A stretch of 64,000 bases of DNA, taken from contig NZ_CP011518.2 of the NCBI RefSeq assembly GCF_000972785.3, positions 1 to 64,000 of the forward strand. The letters are read 5' to 3'. Below the pieces are notes generated by a model. That model saw only the letters and a list, made by a program, of their open reading frames with translations. It was not told the origin of the DNA and did not search any database. Source of the stretch: Pandoraea oxalativorans. Lineage in GTDB: Bacteria; Pseudomonadota; Gammaproteobacteria; Burkholderiales; Burkholderiaceae. Below are positions 47,832 through 56,139 of this stretch, piece after piece; positions within the stretch are counted from its first letter, which is position 1, and every line of letters starts with the position of its first letter. The position numbers and the translations under genes are program-made.

Positions 47832-47847
47832 GTTTCTACGTAGAAAC
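47832..47847. promoter_or_regulatory. parS-like site 3 (perfect palindrome)
   Basis: gtttctacgtagaaac reads the same on both strands. It lies between the parAB promoter and the parA start codon. Confidence 0.85.
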
Positions 47848-47863
47848 ATCCTCAGGAGCGCCG

Positions 47864-48514
47864 ATGTCAGCGAAAATTATTGCCGTCTTCAATCAAAAAG
47901 GCGGGGCCGGAAAAACGACCATCGCGGTCAATGTGGCCGGCACCCTCGGTAACCGTGGCCATAAGGTCATGATCGTAGATCTCGATCCGCAGGGCACCGC
48001 CAGTATTTGGACCACCTTGAACGAGGAAAAAGCGTTCCCGGCGCGCATTAATAATCTGGTGCAAGCGCGGCAAATTCACCGGGAAATCGAGCAACATATC
48101 GATGCTTACGATTTTATCGTGATCGATTGCCCGCCGGCGGCGGAATCGGCGGCGCCCTCGGTGGCGTTGCTGATCGCCGACCTGGGCATTGTGCCCGTGG
48201 GCGCCTCAGGCGGTAATTTGTGGGCCACCGAAAAGGTGAAACAACTCGTCGAGCAAGCCCGCGCGAGCGGCAACGAAGCGTTGATTGTGCGCTCCGTCGC
48301 GAATATGGACCAGAATGTCGCCATTGTCCGGCAAATTTTCGACGCACTGGAAAAAGATGAAGAATTAAAGCCTTTTGAAACGCGCCTAGGTTTGCGGGCG
48401 GCCTACAAAGAAGCCGAGGTGATGGGCGTGGTGGTGGGCGAGGTGCCGCGCGCGCGCGCCGCGGCCAAGGAGATGGATGCGCTCGTCAACGAAATTGTCG
48501 CCTGCTTGGCGTAA
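47864..48514 (+). CDS. parA: Partition ATPase ParA, 216 aa
   Basis: A deviant Walker A motif KGGAGKTT near residue 15, Walker A' (VDLDPQGTAS) and Walker B (FIVIDCPPAAES) mark a short ParA/MinD-superfamily ATPase without the N-terminal DNA-binding extension (type Ib length). With ParB bound to parS it drives plasmid segregation over the nucleoid. The ATG at 47864 has AGGAGC before it, and parB follows after 11 bp, so they are one operon. Base composition is visibly less GC-rich than in the flanking genes, typical of a backbone of separate origin. Confidence 0.95.
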   Translation: MSAKIIAVFNQKGGAGKTTIAVNVAGTLGNRGHKVMIVDLDPQGTASIWTTLNEEKAFPARINNLVQARQIHREIEQHIDAYDFIVIDCPPAAESAAPSVALLIADLGIVPVGASGGNLWATEKVKQLVEQARASGNEALIVRSVANMDQNVAIVRQIFDALEKDEELKPFETRLGLRAAYKEAEVMGVVVGEVPRARAAAKEMDALVNEIVACLA

Positions 48515-48525
48515 CGGAGCGAATC

Positions 48526-49557
48526 ATGGTGAAAGATTTCTCGAAAGGCCTCGCCGTCGGGCGTAAATTGGACGTTGAGCTGAACAAAACCCCGGCCTCG
48601 CCGTCCCGCTTTGATCGCGTTGACGGCGCTCTGGCGGGGCGCGAATCCCTGCTAGGACGCCCCCAGCCCGGCCCCGATGCGCGGGCGCTACAGGTCGTGC
48701 AAGAGCTCTCGCTGAGTACCTCCGCACCGCTCGAGCTGCCGCTCACCGAGCTCGACGACAACCCGTTAAATAGTCGGACGATCTACAGCGAAGAGATCGT
48801 GGTGGCACGCGCGAACTCGATCCGCGAACACGGCCAATTGGTACCGATTCTCGTCACGCAAAGCCTCTCGACGCCGGGTCGCTACACGATCATTGACGGC
48901 CAGTATCGCAAGCGCGCGCTCACCTACCTCGGGGAAAAAAGCGCGAAATGCCAGATCATTGAGGTCAAGGACAAGGTCGAGTTTTATAAACTTGCCCGCG
49001 CCATGAACAATGAGCGGCAACAAGAGTCGATCTTGGATATTGCCTATGGCTACGAAAAACTCATCTCCGAAGGCCTGGCGAAGACCGAAGAGGAGCTCGG
49101 CAGTATCGTCAAAGACACCAAGTCCCGCATCAACAAGCTGCGCGCCGTGCTCAAACTCCCGCCGGCGGTGCATGAGTTGATTACCGCTTCACCCGACCAG
49201 TTCGGCATTTCCATTGCCTATGAACTCACGCTGTATCAGGCGATCGTGGGGGCGGAGAAGACCGTGGAGCTGGCGCAGCGCATTGCGTCAGGGCACTTAC
49301 CTTTCACCAAGGTGCAGGCGATCCGCAACGCCGCGGCGCAGGGGCCCAAACCCCGGCGGAACGTGTCGCGGCAACACAAGCTACGCGACGCCGGGATCGA
49401 AATCGGCACGTTAAAAGAGTGGGATTCGGGCCGCATCGTGCTCGATATTACCGTGGTGGACCCCGCCAAACGGGACGCCTATTTGGTGGCGTTGAAACAT
49501 CTGCAGCAACAGTCCGGGCTCTCCAGTGAGCTCGGCGCGGTGGAGAGCGCAGAGTAA
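48526..49557 (+). CDS. parB: Partition protein ParB, 343 aa
   Basis: Contains a ParB N-terminal domain (LPLTELDDNPLNSRTIYSEE, SIREHGQLVPILV, YTIIDGQYRKRALTYLG), in which the usual GERR-type box is GQYR. It is followed by a helix-turn-helix part (AKTEEELGSIVKDTKSRINKLRAVLKLPPAVHELI) and a C-terminal dimerisation region. It binds the parS palindromes at 47667-47847 and probably 52922. The start ATG at 48526 has a good ribosome site (ACGGAGCGAATC), 11 bp after parA. Confidence 0.93.
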   Translation: MVKDFSKGLAVGRKLDVELNKTPASPSRFDRVDGALAGRESLLGRPQPGPDARALQVVQELSLSTSAPLELPLTELDDNPLNSRTIYSEEIVVARANSIREHGQLVPILVTQSLSTPGRYTIIDGQYRKRALTYLGEKSAKCQIIEVKDKVEFYKLARAMNNERQQESILDIAYGYEKLISEGLAKTEEELGSIVKDTKSRINKLRAVLKLPPAVHELITASPDQFGISIAYELTLYQAIVGAEKTVELAQRIASGHLPFTKVQAIRNAAAQGPKPRRNVSRQHKLRDAGIEIGTLKEWDSGRIVLDITVVDPAKRDAYLVALKHLQQQSGLSSELGAVESAE

Positions 49558-49594
49558 TTAGTTTTTCAGCCAGCGGGGTCTGAGCGCGCCGCGC

Positions 49595-50542
49595 TCAGAC
49601 CAGCGCCGGATCGCCGAGCAGGGCAGGGGTGGGCGCTTTCATCGTGCGCGGCGTGCGCGTGAGGTAGACCACGTCGTTGCGAATAATAAACGACTTCAAA
49701 AACTTGATATCCACGAGTTTTTGCAGCGCGGCGCGCAGCCGGCGCCGAAAATCGGCCATGTCCTTGGCGCGACTGGCGGACAACTCATAGTATTTCGGCA
49801 CGGAAATCGGCAGCGGCTCGCGGTGCGTGATCAAAAATGAGTGTAACCACAGCGCGAGCGGCGCGCGCCCGCCAATGAGCTTTCGCTCACTCCAAGCAAA
49901 CAGCGAAAACGTGTTTTCCGAAAACAACTGGGCGATTTTCGGCTCCAATAGCACGCACCACTGCGACAACTGCTGACCCTCACTGTCGCGCCACGCGAAT
50001 GACCGAATCAGCGAGCCCGCGTAACCGGACGAGGCGCTGTCGCCGGGCCCCTTGCCCGTGATGCGCTTCTCGATGGCCACGGTCACGTTGGTGGCCGACA
50101 GCCTGTCGCAACACTCCTTCAAATGCTGATATTCCGCTTTATTGATCGACCAACCGAGCTCTTTGAGCATCGAATACGCCGTGAAGTGAATCGGTTGGCC
50201 GAGCGGAAAGTGGCGTGCCAAATGCAACAGCGTCATGAAAACGCTCGCATCATCCTGCCTGAGTTCTTCGCCCCGATACTGGATTTCGAGGCCGCCAAGG
50301 CTGGCGACATTGAGCTTCTTAAAATACTTTCTGTCTTCGCTTTTGGCCGCCGTGAACAGCGCGCCACGTGCCAGCGAATTGGGCAGAGCCCGCGTGTCGT
50401 CTTCCCACATCGGGAGTTGGACAGGGGTGTCTTCCATTTCCTTGAGACGACCGCTGGTTTTGGCGCGTTCTCGCATCGCAGACACCACGCGGACAAGGTC
50501 CGATTTGTTTCGCGGTGTTTTCGGGTCAGCAGCGCGTGCCAT
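49595..50542 (-). CDS. trfA: TrfA-type plasmid replication initiator, 315 aa
   Basis: Follows the TrfA family pattern: ALPNSLARGALFTAAKSEDRKYFKKL, IQYRGEELRQDDASVFMTLLHLARHFPLG, IHFTAYSMLKELGWSINKAEYQHLKECCDRLSA, GSLIRSFAW, LAWLH-like PLALWLHSFLITH, and the winged-helix end FRRRLRAALQKLVDIKFLKSFII. It binds iterons to open the origin. I take ATG 50542 because a good sigma-70 promoter lies directly before it. The frame is open to an ATG at 50647, but that ATG lies inside an iteron and upstream of the -35. It is convergent with parAB. The promoter-proximal iterons suggest autoregulation. Confidence 0.92.
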   Translation of the reverse strand: MARAADPKTPRNKSDLVRVVSAMRERAKTSGRLKEMEDTPVQLPMWEDDTRALPNSLARGALFTAAKSEDRKYFKKLNVASLGGLEIQYRGEELRQDDASVFMTLLHLARHFPLGQPIHFTAYSMLKELGWSINKAEYQHLKECCDRLSATNVTVAIEKRITGKGPGDSASSGYAGSLIRSFAWRDSEGQQLSQWCVLLEPKIAQLFSENTFSLFAWSERKLIGGRAPLALWLHSFLITHREPLPISVPKYYELSASRAKDMADFRRRLRAALQKLVDIKFLKSFIIRNDVVYLTRTPRTMKAPTPALLGDPALV

Positions 50543-50573
50543 TGTCGGGGTCCGAGAGATGTGCGTTGGGGCG

Positions 50574-50601
50574 ATTATGGGCGAAGGGAGTTGAGAGTCA
50601 A
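50574..50601 (-). promoter_or_regulatory. Sigma-70-type promoter of the replication gene
   Basis: On the minus strand TTGACT (50601-50596) and CATAAT (50579-50574) are separated by 16 bp, about 32 bp before the chosen start. An iteron lies 31 bp upstream of the -35. Confidence 0.7.
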
Positions 50602-50631
50602 GCACCCGGGCGGCGAATTTGACGAGAATCC

Positions 50632-51840
50632 TTAGTGATTCACCCATGTATGTTAGTGATTCGCCCAGCTTTTGACGGTTGGGCGCTTCGCAGCGCTCGT
50701 GGGGGTCGTGTCTGTCAGTACTACTGCTGTTTACCGGTCTTTAGTAAACATTAAATAAAGGATTATAAGAAGATTAGAGGGCCCCGCAAACCCTTATAGT
50801 ACAAGGCTTTCCGGGGGGGTGTGCGGGGTGGATCACTACTAGTGGTCCGACCGAGTCGCTAGTAGGGGTCCGACCATACGACTATTAGTGAATGACTCAG
50901 TCACTAAGCCTTCTGGGCGGAAAACTAGTAGGCATTCGCCAGGCATAGGGATTCAGCCGGCGGCCATGCCCCGCGCGAGCGCTCTCGCCGGCGCGGGTTT
51001 GGACCCGCGCGCGCTTGCACGTTGAACGCTTACCCCTTGATTTTGCGGGAGTTTTTTCGGTCGCTTCAGGCTTCAGAGGCGGAAGCGGGGCGGGCGTCGC
51101 GCCGCCCCGTGCCGCAGGCTAGTGATTCGGCCAGGGTTTTCCGATAGGGCGTTGATTCACCAAGGGTTGGGTCGCGGGGCGCCGCCCGACCTGAGCCGTG
51201 TTCGGCCGGGTCCGTGGCCTCGTGCCCGCCGATTGGGCAGCCACCGGTTAGTATTTCGATCATGTTTACGATATAACTCATTGATTTCAATCATATTTAT
51301 CTAAATTTTTGGGGGCCGCAGCCGGCTTGCGAGCTGTGGGTAACTCGGCACTGGGCGAATCACTAACCCCGTCGCGCAGAGGGCCCTCTGGGTGAAAAAC
51401 TAAGTCGGAAGCGCGCGCTGCGCGATTCGGGCCGCTAGTGATTCACTCATTACTCAAATAAACTTATTTATCTATCAATGACTTAGCGTACGCTCCGGAA
51501 GCGATTTCTGATATCGATGCGCGTCGAGGCGTCGTCAAAGCGCGCCGCTGGGTGAATCACTAAGACGGGGCTGGGTGATTTACTAACGCGCCGCCGTCGG
51601 CACGGTGAACCCCGGGTGCAGTGCGCAGGCAGAGAAAGTTGACCCATTCGTGGGCTATTTCACGACAGTAAGCGCTTGCTATTGTGAGGGCGTACCGGCG
51701 GTCGGCAGTGCGGACGCGTCGAAGCGTGGAGGCGTCGAGGCGCCGGTTAAGGCATCGGGCGAGGCGTCCGCGAAGGCGCCCCGACGTTGTCGCCGACGTC
51801 GACGCGGACTCGCCGGGGCGAACGACTAGTGATTCACCCG
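50632..51840. repeat. Iteron-bearing origin region (consensus YTAGTGATTCRCCCA)
   Basis: Fifteen-base iterons occur at 50632-50646, 50653-50667, 51119-51133, 51435-51449 and 51826-51840 (forward) and at 51352-51366, 51549-51563 and 51572-51586 (reverse). A diverged copy lies at 50885-50899. Between them are AT-rich tracts at about 50740-50770, 51260-51307 and 51446-51480 that could serve as the DNA unwinding element, in contrast to the GC-rich surroundings. The arrangement next to a TrfA-type initiator identifies an iteron-controlled vegetative origin, with copies in both orientations at irregular spacing. No protein gene is supported here. Confidence 0.88.
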
Positions 51841-52921
<1,081 letters not shown>

Positions 52922-52937
52922 AGTTCTACGTAGAAAC
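52922..52937. promoter_or_regulatory. parS-like site 4 (distal)
   Basis: agttctacgtagaaac differs from the perfect site at the first two bases only. It lies about 5 kb from the other three, beyond the origin. Confidence 0.65.
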
Positions 52938-53180
52938 TTTGGATCGACGACCGGGACGCAGGGACGCATCGCGGGACGCGGCGGGCCAGGGGCTCGCGCG
53001 TCGCCGCCGCGTTCCTTCGGCGCGCCGCGGCGTCGCATCGCCGACATCTCACCAGGACCCGTGCAGGCGACCGGCAAGAACCAGGGGGGTGTCACCCGCC
53101 GAGCAAGCGGCGTGGGCATGCCCGTGCGAAGGCGCATCCCCGCCCGGGTGCTGACGGGGCGGCGTGGCGCATGCGCGAGA

Positions 53181-53442
53181 TGGGTCAATCACTAACGGTG
53201 AGGCGCCGTCGGTGGGGGCGCGGGCGGCTGCGGGCGCCCGCGACGCGGACATCACCGCGCGAGGGCGGCGAGCGAGGGACCTCTCTGAGTGAGCGTGCCG
53301 GTCGTGAGTCGGGGCCGCCCGGCGGCCAACGTCGGCGCCCACGGCGCCTCACGCTCCGTCGCGCCGCCGCGGGGGCACCACGCCGGGGTGCGACGCCAGG
53401 GCACGACGCGGGCGGGCCGCGCGTCGCCTAGTGATTCACCCA
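53181..53442. repeat. Distal iteron pair
   Basis: TGGGTCAATCACTAA at 53181-53195 (reverse, one mismatch) and CTAGTGATTCACCCA at 53428-53442 (forward). They lie about 1.3-1.6 kb beyond the main iteron cluster and might function in copy-number control by handcuffing. Confidence 0.8.
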
Positions 53443-53564
53443 GAGAACGCACCAAGGGGCACCGAACGGCTTGCGCGCGTGGCGCCGACCTGACGCCGCC
53501 GCTCGCCAGACTCGGGGGGCGCCCCGTGCGGGGACCGGTCACCGGGTCAACGGATCAACGGGGG

Positions 53565-53620
53565 AGTGGGGGAGTGGGGGAGCGGGGGAGCGGGGGAGCG
53601 GGGGAGCGGGGGAGCGGGGG
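53565..53620. repeat. Tandem repeat, seven copies of AGYGGGGG (8 bp)
   Basis: Two AGTGGGGG units are followed by five AGCGGGGG units in non-coding DNA, about 60 bp from the 3' end of the retropepsin-like gene. It may vary between isolates and could affect the 3' end of the mRNA. Confidence 0.95.
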
Positions 53621-53676
53621 GCCGCCCACCGAGGGCGGCCCCCCGGTGGGGCGAAAGCCCCGTGCGGGGCACGGGG

Positions 53677-54954
53677 TCACAGGCGGATCTCGCGGCGCGC
53701 GCCGCCGCGCTCGATGGTGAGGGTCAGCTTGCCCGCCGGCGTGGTGGCCACCAGATCACGTGCGTCGTCAATCGCCACCGGCGCAACGCGTTGGCCGTTA
53801 ATGTCGAGCAGTACGTCGCCATGCTGCAGGCCGTAACGCGCCAGCTCCTTCGATTCGGGGCCATACAGCTCGACACGGCCGTGAATGAACCGGATCGGGA
53901 TGTTGCGCAGCGGGACCGGCTCATTTTGCGTGAAACGGCTCGCTTCGTAGCAGAACTCCATGGTGCTGGGCACGATCATGTAGCGATCCAGGCGTGCGAA
54001 GAAATTCAACCCAAGGAAGTTATCGGTGCCTTCGCTCACGTGCAGGCGTCCGAGCGCTTGTCCGTCGAGCGAAAAGCCGGTGAGCATATGCTCACGCGTC
54101 TGCGCCAGACCATTGACCGTGGCGGACGGGGATGTACCGCCGAGCGACGTCACCGCCTTGTGCTCGGCCAAGTGCTTCAACAGCGGCTCATTGGCGATCG
54201 AATAGTGGGCTCCCGTATCCATGCGAAAGTTGACCCAATTCTCGCCAAAGTCGACGCTGATGCCGGGCGACTTGCCGAAGCTGTCCTCGTAGGGCACGCA
54301 ATGGCTGAACTGCTCGCCGCTCGGGCGGTCGCGCCAGACCGTCAACTGGCCCGAGCGATTATCGACCACCCAGGTGAACTGACGAAAGATGTCCATACCG
54401 ATCACGCCATCAATTTTTTGGCCGGCCGCCTGTGACGCCAACGACAAATCGACGCCAAGCCACGGCAGGCCGGCCGGCAACGTGTGGCTGCCCAGTTGCA
54501 GCGGCAGCGACTGCCAGAGCGGGACGTCGGCGCGCGTGAGCGTGCCATTCGCGGTGCTAAAGCCATGCTCCAACATTTTGTGGAACATCACCGGCACTTG
54601 CGCATCGCTCGGCGCCCGGGTGATGGATGCCCCAAGCGCACTGTCGATGGCGGAGAAGCTCGCCCCGGTGTCCACGAGAAAGCGATAGTCCTTGCCGGCG
54701 ATGGTGACAGGCACGATCAGGCCGGTCTTCGGTCTGAACGCGGTGGTGAGCACGGGCTGGGCGGGCGTCGCGGGGGCCGCGCTGTGGGACGACGGCGGGG
54801 CGGCCCGTTCGCTGCAGCCCACCGCAAACACGGTCGCCACGCCCATGAGCGTGAGCAGGGCCAGCCGGCGCGCGGCGCGATGGCAGCGCGTGAGCAGGGC
54901 GGTCAAGGGCGCGCGCGGGCGTCCCTTCGTCGGAGCGGCAGTATGGTTCGTCAT
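53677..54954 (-). CDS. Retropepsin-like aspartic protease lipoprotein with PDZ domain, 425 aa
   Basis: The N-terminal signal ends in a lipobox (LMGVATVFAVGC, Cys near residue 47). Two retropepsin-type half-sites follow: FLVDTGASFSAID near residue 92 with IGMDIF downstream, and FRMDTGAHYSIAN near residue 240 with LGLNFF. Two DTG motifs in one chain suggest a self-contained pepsin-like active site. A C-terminal PDZ-like domain carries GLQHGDVLLDINGQRV and GKLTLTIERGG. It probably acts in the periplasm, tethered to a membrane. It lies 51 bp downstream of the two-helix membrane protein on the same strand and is probably cotranscribed from its class I promoter. Substrate unknown. Confidence 0.82.
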   Translation of the reverse strand: MTNHTAAPTKGRPRAPLTALLTRCHRAARRLALLTLMGVATVFAVGCSERAAPPSSHSAAPATPAQPVLTTAFRPKTGLIVPVTIAGKDYRFLVDTGASFSAIDSALGASITRAPSDAQVPVMFHKMLEHGFSTANGTLTRADVPLWQSLPLQLGSHTLPAGLPWLGVDLSLASQAAGQKIDGVIGMDIFRQFTWVVDNRSGQLTVWRDRPSGEQFSHCVPYEDSFGKSPGISVDFGENWVNFRMDTGAHYSIANEPLLKHLAEHKAVTSLGGTSPSATVNGLAQTREHMLTGFSLDGQALGRLHVSEGTDNFLGLNFFARLDRYMIVPSTMEFCYEASRFTQNEPVPLRNIPIRFIHGRVELYGPESKELARYGLQHGDVLLDINGQRVAPVAIDDARDLVATTPAGKLTLTIERGGARREIRL

Positions 54955-55005
54955 AGAGAGGTCTCGAGTTCCTGTAAAAAGGGGGACAAGTCCGGGGGAT
55001 GCCGT

Positions 55006-55626
55006 TCACTGCCTGGCAGCGATAACGGCACATTTCAGGCGCACCAGATCGGTGTTTACGCGGTGGTAGGCGGCCTCCAGCGTGTCGCACCGCTGGTGCA
55101 AGTCGGCGTGGCGCCGCAGGCGGGTGTCCGCCCACAGCTCCGTGGCGATGCCCACCAAGAAGACGGTGAAACTGCACACCGCGCCCAGCAGTGCGGTCAG
55201 CGGCGGCAGCACGTCGGTCATGCCCGAGGCGATCAGGGCGATGAAGGTGGTCACGGTGAGCGCGATACCGAGCCAAGCGCCCCGCCGCGCGAGCAGGGTG
55301 AGCCCGCGGCGGGGCGCGAACCGGCGCTTCATTGTGTGCAGGACGGGCGGGGGCGCGGTGAAGGCGGCCGCCGTCTCGGCGAACGCCTCCAGCGAGCGCG
55401 TGTGCTCCAAACGCCGGGTCAGCGCGGCCAGTTGGCCTTGACACGCCGCGAGGTCGGCGAGCTCGACGCCGTGGCACGAGGGCAATGTCTGCATCAAGGC
55501 GTGCTGGTGGGACGCGAGCGCCGACAAGCCCGAAAGAAACGTGTCCCGAAGGTGCTCCGTGTAGGCCGCTGTCAGGGGCGTGGGACGCTCCGGCGGGGCG
55601 TCACTGAGCGGGTGTGCGCTTGTCAT
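55006..55626 (-). CDS. Two-helix membrane protein with coiled-coil ends, 206 aa
   Basis: The ATG at 55626 has an excellent ribosome site (CAGGAGGTAACCGCG). The N-terminal half is helical and Leu/His rich (YTEHLRDTFLSGLSALASHQHALM, CQGQLAALTRRLEHTRSLEAFAETAAAF). Two membrane helices follow, GAWLGIALTVTTFIALIASG and LTALLGAVCSFTVFLVGIATE, and then another helical segment (TRLRRHADLHQRCDTLEAAYHRV). Two central hydrophobic helices flanked by coiled coils recall type III translocator proteins in outline only; an ordinary inner-membrane protein is equally possible. A class I promoter lies 99 nt upstream. Confidence 0.75.
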   Translation of the reverse strand: MTSAHPLSDAPPERPTPLTAAYTEHLRDTFLSGLSALASHQHALMQTLPSCHGVELADLAACQGQLAALTRRLEHTRSLEAFAETAAAFTAPPPVLHTMKRRFAPRRGLTLLARRGAWLGIALTVTTFIALIASGMTDVLPPLTALLGAVCSFTVFLVGIATELWADTRLRRHADLHQRCDTLEAAYHRVNTDLVRLKCAVIAARQ

Positions 55627-55724
55627 CGCGGTTACCTCCTGAAGGTCATGGGCCCGAGACCGGTCCGGCTCGGCACGGGAGCGCCCGCGCATTGCTGCGC
55701 GTCGCGGGGCTCGGCATGCGGACC

Positions 55725-55770
55725 ATTATGACGATCGTCACGGCGGCCCCGGATCCGGTGTGCACCTGAA
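55725..55770 (-). promoter_or_regulatory. Class I promoter of the two-helix protein/protease operon
   Basis: TTCAGGTGCACACCGGATC begins at 55770 and CATAAT lies at 55730-55725, 40 nt from the box start. It is divergent from the next promoter, 143 bp away. Confidence 0.75.
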
Positions 55771-55912
55771 CCGGGGCCGCCGCGCTCGAGCGGGTTCCTG
55801 GCGCACGCCGATCGAGGGCCGAGCCCGCGCGCGGCGGGCTGCGCGAGCGCGCCGACGTCGCCGACGGCGCCGCCGCGTTCCGGGTCGCACGCGACCCCGC
55901 CGCGGCGTGCAT

Positions 55913-55957
55913 CTCAGATGTTTGCCTGAGTGCGGTGGGGCGGGCGCGCTTCATAAT
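55913..55957 (+). promoter_or_regulatory. Class I promoter upstream of 743-aa gene
   Basis: CTCAGATGTTTGCCTGAGT begins at 55913 and CATAAT lies at 55952-55957, 39 nt from the box start. The box is diverged at two of the first six bases but keeps the inverted-repeat form and the spacing. Confidence 0.65.
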
Positions 55958-56139
55958 CACAACGCGCCCCCCCGACGCACGGGACGTTCGTCGCGCACGT
56001 GCGGCGCGCGGCGCGCGGGGACATGAGCGGGTCGGCGCGCCGCGCCCCCGGTGCCGCGCCGCGGCGGCCCTCGCGTACCACGCGAGGGGCCCCGTTGCGC
56101 TGCGGTGTCATATACCCACATCCCCCCTGCGGAGTCACC

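Noticed and set aside
50542..50590. GACAATGG at the trfA start as a class I -10
   Set aside because: The sequence 39 nt upstream (TTCGCCCATAATCGCC) lacks the box, and a normal sigma-70 promoter is present instead.
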